Source of the DNA: Candidatus Saccharicenans sp.
Lineage (GTDB): Bacteria > Acidobacteriota > Aminicenantia > Aminicenantales > Saccharicenantaceae
DNA length: 37,891 nt
NCBI GenBank assembly: GCA_030018265.1
Contig: JASEFX010000003.1
Coordinates: 1-37,891 of the forward strand
Reading direction: 5' to 3'
The translations under genes and the position numbers were made by a program. The notes under the pieces were generated by a model, which worked only from the letters and a program-made list of their open reading frames with translations, made no database searches and was not told the origin of the DNA. Below are positions 33,234-37,891 of the stretch, piece after piece. The stretch's first letter is position 1, and each line of letters starts with the position of its first letter.

Positions 33234-33776
33234 ATGATAAAAGAAATCTCCGGGGTAACGATTGAACTGGTTAAGGGGGATATAGCTAACCAGCCGGATA
33301 TCACAGCGATAGTTAACGCCGCCAACGCTTACCTCCGTCCGGGCGGTGGAGTGGCTGGAGCCATTCACCGGGCAGCCGGGCCCGGTCTTGAGGAAGAATG
33401 TCGTAAATACGCCCCTATAGAACCGGGCCAGGCGGTAATAACCGCAGGCTACAATTTGCCGAATAAATACGTCATCCACACACTAGGACCCGTCTATGGC
33501 GTCGATAAACCAGAAGAAAAACTGCTGGCTGACTGTTACCGCAATTCGCTAAAACTGGCGGAAGAACATGATGTCGACTCGATAGCCTTTCCGGCCATTT
33601 CCACCGGCTACTTTCGCTATCCGCTGGAAAAAGCCACCGAAGTGGCTCTGCGCACGGTTCTGGAGATGGTTCCTGAACTTAAAAAGGTCAAAAAAATCAG
33701 GTTCGTTCTTTTCAGCGACTCTGACCTTCTGGTATATGAAGCCGAACTCAGCCGGCTGACTGGTCAGAGCAGCTGA
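33234..33776 (+). CDS. Macro-domain protein (O-acetyl-ADP-ribose deacetylase-like)
   Basis: The 180-residue cytoplasmic protein is a single macro domain. ADP-ribose contacts are visible: GDI (15-17), NAAN (28-31), the glycine-rich loop GGGVAGAIHRAAG (37-49) and the second phosphate loop STGYFRYP (123-130). Proteins of this MacroD/YmdB type hydrolyse O-acetyl-ADP-ribose or remove mono-ADP-ribose from acidic side chains. The length is normal. AGGAGG gives a strong ribosome-binding site. The gene follows tRNA-Pro(CGG) and has no ADP-ribosyltransferase or sirtuin neighbour here, so no toxin-antitoxin link can be claimed. Confidence 0.93.
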   Translation: MIKEISGVTIELVKGDIANQPDITAIVNAANAYLRPGGGVAGAIHRAAGPGLEEECRKYAPIEPGQAVITAGYNLPNKYVIHTLGPVYGVDKPEEKLLADCYRNSLKLAEEHDVDSIAFPAISTGYFRYPLEKATEVALRTVLEMVPELKKVKKIRFVLFSDSDLLVYEAELSRLTGQSS

Positions 33777-34048
33777 GTAAGTAAAAAAGGCATATTTTCT
33801 CCACCCCGCGAGCTGATCTACAACTAACTTGTTGAAAATCTCCACCTTAAAGCGTATAATCAGGTTTAATTTTACGGCGGAAGCTGATACTGGAAATTTT
33901 GCCAGAAAGACATGTAACTGACAGGCTGAACACAACATCAGAAGTTGATATCAAGAATCGTCAGCAAAAAATAAAAAAACCCGTTTTCAGGCAGAAAAAT
34001 GATTTTATAACATCAATATAAATAAAAACGACACCTGATAAAGCTTCC

Positions 34049-35329
34049 ATGGACCAGGAAATAAACGAAACCTCCACTCAGCTGCTGCCGCGTCTTGTCG
34101 CCCTCAGCAGGAAGTTTTCCTGGAGGCAGACTTTTTACGCGCTGAAATACCCGAACTATCGACTCTGGTTCTGGGGGCAGTTGATTTCAGTTTTCGGCTC
34201 CTGGATGCAGATGACAGCTCAGGCTTTTCTCATCTATGAGCTGACCCGTTCTCCAGCTTACCTTGGCTATGCCGGATTTGCCGCCGGCCTGCCCAGCTGG
34301 CTCTTCATGCTCTACGGCGGAGTGGTGGCTGACCGTTTTCCCCGGAGGCGCATCCTTATAATTACCCAGAGTTTGATGATGCTTCTGGCTTTTGTCCTGG
34401 CGGTGCTGGTTTTTCTGAAACTAATACAGCCATGGCATATCATCGTTCTGGCTTTCTGCACCGGGATCGTCAACGCCTTCGACGCGCCGGCTCGTCAGGC
34501 CTTTGTCCTGGAAATGATCGAACCGGACGCACTTACTAACGCCATCGCCCTGAACTCGGCTTTCTTCAACACCGCTCAGGCGCTCGGCCCGGCCGCAGGC
34601 GGGCTGATTTATGCCGCCCTCGGACCGGCCTGGTGCTTTACCTTAAACGGATTGAGCTTCATAGCTGTCATCGTCGCCCTGGGCCTGATGAAACTCAGGG
34701 CTTTTATTCCCCGGTCGTCGAATAATTCAATTCTGCAGGATTTGAAAGAGGGAGTAGTTTACGTTCTCAAGCACAGCACCATCCGGCTTCTTGTTCTGAC
34801 CGTCGCCGTCACCACCCTATTCGGTCGGGCTTTCATCACGCTGCTCCCGGCCTGGGCCGTTCAAATTCTTGATGGAGATGCCCGGACCAACGGCTTTCTG
34901 CTGACAGCTTCCGGTCTTGGTTCGCTGATTGGCGCTCTTTTTATAGCCTCATTCAGCCATCATCTAACACGAGGCAAACTGCTGATGGCCGGGATGTTTT
35001 TCTATCCTCTTTCGATCATTCTTTTTGCCGTGTCAAGATTCCTCCCGCTTTCTCTTCTGTTTCTGATTATTTCCGGATTTGGCGTCATCATAATCTACAA
35101 CCTCTGCAACGCTCTGGTCCAGATCCAAACTCCGGAAAACATGCGCGGACGGGTGATGAGCATTTACAGTTTTGTGTTTTTCGGCCTTATGCCCTTCGCT
35201 TCCCTGTGGATCGGTCAGGCTGCCCATCTGCTCGGAGAAAAGCTCCCGGTTCTTGCTTCAGCCATAATCTTTCTTATCTATTCGATCGTGATTTTCTTTT
35301 CGGCCGGTCATCTGAAGAAACTGAAATAG
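34049..35329 (+). CDS. MFS exporter (MFS_3/EntS-like)
   Basis: The 426-residue protein has about 11-12 transmembrane segments and belongs to the MFS_3 group, which includes enterobactin exporter EntS. It shows the motif-A-like loop GGVVADRFPRRR (90-101) between helices 2 and 3, and FDAPARQAF in the helix 4-5 region, both typical of this group. It has a cytoplasmic N-terminal extension of about 35 residues. The substrate is unknown, because the group exports siderophores, drugs and metabolites. No siderophore synthesis gene is nearby. The ATG at 34049 lacks a strong Shine-Dalgarno sequence. Confidence 0.9.
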   Translation: MDQEINETSTQLLPRLVALSRKFSWRQTFYALKYPNYRLWFWGQLISVFGSWMQMTAQAFLIYELTRSPAYLGYAGFAAGLPSWLFMLYGGVVADRFPRRRILIITQSLMMLLAFVLAVLVFLKLIQPWHIIVLAFCTGIVNAFDAPARQAFVLEMIEPDALTNAIALNSAFFNTAQALGPAAGGLIYAALGPAWCFTLNGLSFIAVIVALGLMKLRAFIPRSSNNSILQDLKEGVVYVLKHSTIRLLVLTVAVTTLFGRAFITLLPAWAVQILDGDARTNGFLLTASGLGSLIGALFIASFSHHLTRGKLLMAGMFFYPLSIILFAVSRFLPLSLLFLIISGFGVIIIYNLCNALVQIQTPENMRGRVMSIYSFVFFGLMPFASLWIGQAAHLLGEKLPVLASAIIFLIYSIVIFFSAGHLKKLK

Positions 35330-35515
35330 CTCCAGGCAAAGTTCTGCCACTTCCAGTTAACACAGCCGGACCTGAAGCCTGTCTCCGACACTCGACAATT
35401 AATAAGGCAAAAATTTTGACCTGCTGGAAAAAAGCCTGCTTTCTTTGTTTTCCTTCTGGAATGGAAAGATAAACAATAGGCCGGAACCAGGTTTCCTGCT
35501 GTATGCGGTTTTAAC

Positions 35516-36592
35516 CTAAAATTCCTTCAATTCCACGAGCTCGTAATCCTGTCTGCCCAGCCCGATTTTCTCTCCATACTCAAGCTGCGTCGACCAGTCA
35601 ATATTGTATCCTTCCCGGAAAGCATCGCGGCCGGCTGTCTTCAGCACCAGGTCGACCGAAGCTCTATCGACAGCCACCGGATCCAGAGAGCCGACGATAC
35701 CCACATCCTCGACGATGGCCGGTTGATTTTTCGCCATGCAATCGCAGTCCTTCGTTACCTTGATTATAAAGTTCAAAAAGCAGATTCTCTCTCCGAAATG
35801 GTTTTTCACGGCCAGGGCGTATTCAGCCATTTTTTCCTGAAGCCGCCGCGAATCCTCGTCCCATTTCATCTTCACCGCCCCGTATTTGCAGACGACTAAA
35901 CATTCGCCGCAACCGATGCATTTCTCATCGTCTATCATCACATAATTTTCCGCCTGAACGATGGCCCCGGCCGGGCAGTATTTCAAGCAAGCGCCGCAGT
36001 TCCGGCATTGTTTTGCGTTGACTCTCGGATGAACCACCGAATGCTGGTCGAGCTTCCCCGCTCTGGAAGCACAGCCCATTCCCAGGTTCTTAATGGCTGC
36101 CCCGACTCCGGTCTGAACATGCCCGGTCACGTGAGTCAAACAGACCATGACATCAGAATGAAGGAAGGCGCTGGCGATGCGCGAAGCTTTAACCCTCTGG
36201 CCGTCAACCCTTACCTCATCCTTCTCCCTCCCGACCAGTCCGTCAGCGATTATGATTGGAATCTTCACCACGTCAGGGGTGAACCCGTGTTCCCAGGCGA
36301 GCCGGATATGCTCTACAGAATTTGACCTGTTCCCCACATACAGGGTGTTGCTGTCCGAAAGAAATGCTCTCTGGCTTTTTTTCAAAATTTCCTCAATGAT
36401 TCCGGTGATCCAGCGCGGCTTGATGTGACCGGTGTTGTTTTTCTCACCAAAATGAATCTTCAGGGCAACAAAATCTTCAGGCTGAATCTTATCATTCAGG
36501 CCGAGCGCCCGGTAAACGGCCCTGGCCTTCCGGGAGATTAACCCGGCCTCTTCCTTCCGTGTGGCTCTTATTAAATAAACTTTGCTCCTCAT
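35516..36592 (-). CDS. DUF362 protein with two 4Fe-4S ferredoxin motifs
   Basis: The 358-residue protein has an N-terminal DUF362 domain with conserved ALKIHFGE (43-50) and the mid segment GVGAAIKNLGMG (162-173). A bacterial-type 2[4Fe-4S] ferredoxin insert follows, with Cys196, 199, 202 and 206, and Cys225, 228, 231 and 235, each C-x2-C-x2-C-x3-C. The C-terminal part contains further DUF362 sequence (VGSLDPVAVDRASVDLV). The function of DUF362 proteins is not established; the clusters imply electron transfer and fit an anaerobic cell. GAGG precedes the ATG. It lies 85 bases downstream of the aminotransferase gene. Confidence 0.9.
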   Translation of the reverse strand: MRSKVYLIRATRKEEAGLISRKARAVYRALGLNDKIQPEDFVALKIHFGEKNNTGHIKPRWITGIIEEILKKSQRAFLSDSNTLYVGNRSNSVEHIRLAWEHGFTPDVVKIPIIIADGLVGREKDEVRVDGQRVKASRIASAFLHSDVMVCLTHVTGHVQTGVGAAIKNLGMGCASRAGKLDQHSVVHPRVNAKQCRNCGACLKYCPAGAIVQAENYVMIDDEKCIGCGECLVVCKYGAVKMKWDEDSRRLQEKMAEYALAVKNHFGERICFLNFIIKVTKDCDCMAKNQPAIVEDVGIVGSLDPVAVDRASVDLVLKTAGRDAFREGYNIDWSTQLEYGEKIGLGRQDYELVELKEF

Positions 36593-36677
36593 GTGCGAAC
36601 CTCATCAATAATTAACTCAAAAGATAGACGAAAAATGTCAGCCTGACAACTGTCTGTCGGAAAAATATCAGACCGGC

Positions 36678-37829
36678 TCACCTGACGAGCAGCGAACGCA
36701 CGGTCTCGACGCCATCTCCAAGGGTGAAAGCGTAGCCGATGCTCAGAAGCGTCTTTTCGATGGCGTCAAAGGCAAAAATAATCTGGTCCCTGGTGAGGTT
36801 TCCCATATGACCCAGGCGGAAAACCTTCCCGGCGGTCGGACCGAGGCCGCCGGCCACCACCACCCCGTTTTCATACAGTTTCTGTCTGAATGTCTGATCA
36901 TCCACTTCTTCCGGATAGCGAATGACCGAGAGGGTGGCTGCCAGACAGGTTTCATCGGTGTAGGTGATAAAACCGAGAGAATTCAGCCCGTGGCGTATGA
37001 CCGAGGCAAAGCGTTCGTGCCTCTCGAACCTTTTCTCCAGCCCCTCTTCCAGAACAATCCTGGTAGCTTCGTAAAACGCTCTGATTTCGTTGACACAGGG
37101 TGTGGAAAAATATTTATTCGGATTTTCCATCACCGGCAACCAGCGCATGATGTCGGCGTAATAGGCTTTTATCCGGTGCAGCTTGCGCCTCTTTTCCATC
37201 GCCCTCGGTGAAAAAACATCAATCGCCAGCCCCGGCGGTGCTCCCAGGCATTTCTGGGCAGCCGTCAGAATAACGTCTATTCCCCAGTCGTCCATCCTTT
37301 CTTCAATGCCTCCGGTGGCACAGACGCCATCGACCACAAAAAGTGTTTCGGGAGACATATCGTGCAGGACTCTGGCATACTCTTTCACCGGAGCGCAGGC
37401 TCCGGTGGCGGTATCCACATGGGTGCAGACGACGATATCGTAATGATGTCTCTTGAGCTCTGCCCTGAGCTCGTCCGGTGTCACCACCTTTCCCCACTGA
37501 CTCTGCAAAAGCTGAAACTTCAGCTCAAAAGCCTCGCAGATTTCCGCCATGCGATTTCCAAAAAAACCCTGAGAAACCACCAGCACCCGGTCAGAATCCG
37601 CGGTAATGTTGAGAAGGGCGATCTCCATCGCCAGAGTGCCGGCACCGGCCACGATAAAAGGCTGGCCTCCGGTGGTAAACACTATCTTCTTCATATTTTC
37701 CACCGCTCCGGCCAGTTCTTTTTCCATCTCCGGGCTGATATGAGAGACGGTCGGTCTGGCCAGGGCCTCAAGAATCCTGTCAACCACCGGGCTGGGGCCT
37801 GGAATCAAAAGAAGCTTCTGCTGGCACAT
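36678..37829 (-). CDS. Class V aminotransferase (alanine-glyoxylate / serine-pyruvate type)
   Basis: The 383-residue cytoplasmic protein is a PLP-dependent class V aminotransferase. The start LLIPGPSPV is typical of the alanine-glyoxylate/serine-pyruvate group. GAGTLAMEIALLN binds the cofactor phosphate, Asp167 (VVDGVCATGG) should contact the pyridine nitrogen, and Lys193 (TAAQKCLG) should form the Schiff base. The C-terminal GHMGNLT also fits the group. Likely reactions transfer amino groups from alanine, serine or phosphonate analogues to glyoxylate or pyruvate; the exact substrate is uncertain. AGGGG precedes the ATG. It may be cotranscribed with the DUF362 gene. Confidence 0.92.
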   Translation of the reverse strand: MCQQKLLLIPGPSPVVDRILEALARPTVSHISPEMEKELAGAVENMKKIVFTTGGQPFIVAGAGTLAMEIALLNITADSDRVLVVSQGFFGNRMAEICEAFELKFQLLQSQWGKVVTPDELRAELKRHHYDIVVCTHVDTATGACAPVKEYARVLHDMSPETLFVVDGVCATGGIEERMDDWGIDVILTAAQKCLGAPPGLAIDVFSPRAMEKRRKLHRIKAYYADIMRWLPVMENPNKYFSTPCVNEIRAFYEATRIVLEEGLEKRFERHERFASVIRHGLNSLGFITYTDETCLAATLSVIRYPEEVDDQTFRQKLYENGVVVAGGLGPTAGKVFRLGHMGNLTRDQIIFAFDAIEKTLLSIGYAFTLGDGVETVRSLLVR

Positions 37830-37891
37830 GATAATTCCCCTTTACCTTCTTTTTTCTTGATAATATAACATTTTTCAATTTTAGTTAAAAT

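Noticed and set aside
33234-33776. Macro-domain protein as an antitoxin of an ADP-ribosylating toxin (DarTG-like).
   Set aside because: No DarT-like gene is adjacent; the upstream neighbour is a tRNA and the downstream one an MFS exporter.
33549-33938. A 129-codon minus frame across the end of the macro-domain gene.
   Set aside because: Most of it is antisense to the macro domain, and the remainder is compositionally non-coding.
33960-33995. A GC-poor hairpin plus T-run on the minus strand, resembling an intrinsic terminator.
   Set aside because: The stem is only four pairs including a G-U, and no minus-strand gene lies upstream.

Overview
The window is 37.9 kb of bacterial chromosome with short intergenic gaps. 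I found no phage, insertion sequence, CRISPR array or plasmid hallmark. The gene set points to a Gram-negative, probably anaerobic, peptide-using heterotroph: an OmpA-type lipoprotein, an S46 dipeptidyl peptidase, a VWFA-related secreted protein, two exported S51 (cyanophycinase-like) hydrolases, an asparaginase and a YfcC-type carrier. This combination resembles Acidobacteriota or Candidatus Aminicenantes, but that placement is inference from protein content, not from a marker gene.

Layout. 1-1561: 5' part of a large secreted protein that runs off the left edge. 2004-6352 (minus): a likely operon of a polysaccharide-deacetylase/beta-propeller fusion, an HD-domain protein and a LarA-family protein. 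6437-8065: a doubtful small CxxC ORF (plus) and rarA (minus). 8352-10785 (plus): exported S51 hydrolase, MerR-like regulator, tRNA-Pro(GGG) and surE, meeting a DedA gene tail to tail. 11564-13265 (minus): OmpA lipoprotein and VWFA protein. 13596-18551 (minus): high-affinity phosphate operon pstS-pstC-pstA-pstB2-pstB1-phoU. 18692-20638: ABC-F ATPase. 21117-21614: stand-alone receiver protein. 21918-28740: S46 peptidase, serine beta-lactamase-fold hydrolase, S51 lipoprotein and asparaginase. 29004-32264 (minus): YfcC carrier, SDR and esterase. 32626-32946: a decayed cupin pseudogene. 33046-33120: tRNA-Pro(CGG). 33234-35329 (plus): macro-domain protein and MFS exporter. 35516-37829 (minus): DUF362 ferredoxin-like protein and a class V aminotransferase.

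The most striking signal is in the phosphate operon. It has two PstB ATPases whose catalytic motifs are damaged in complementary ways: one lost the Q-loop Gln and switch His but kept LSGGQ, and the other kept Q and H but changed LSGGQ to LTGEQ. In a heterodimer this gives one consensus and one degenerate ATP site, as in asymmetric ABC exporters, and is unexpected for a phosphate importer. Other points of interest are the deacetylase-propeller fusion, the S51/asparaginase/carrier neighbourhood, the substituted S1 residue in the S46 peptidase, and the cupin pseudogene beside a tRNA gene.
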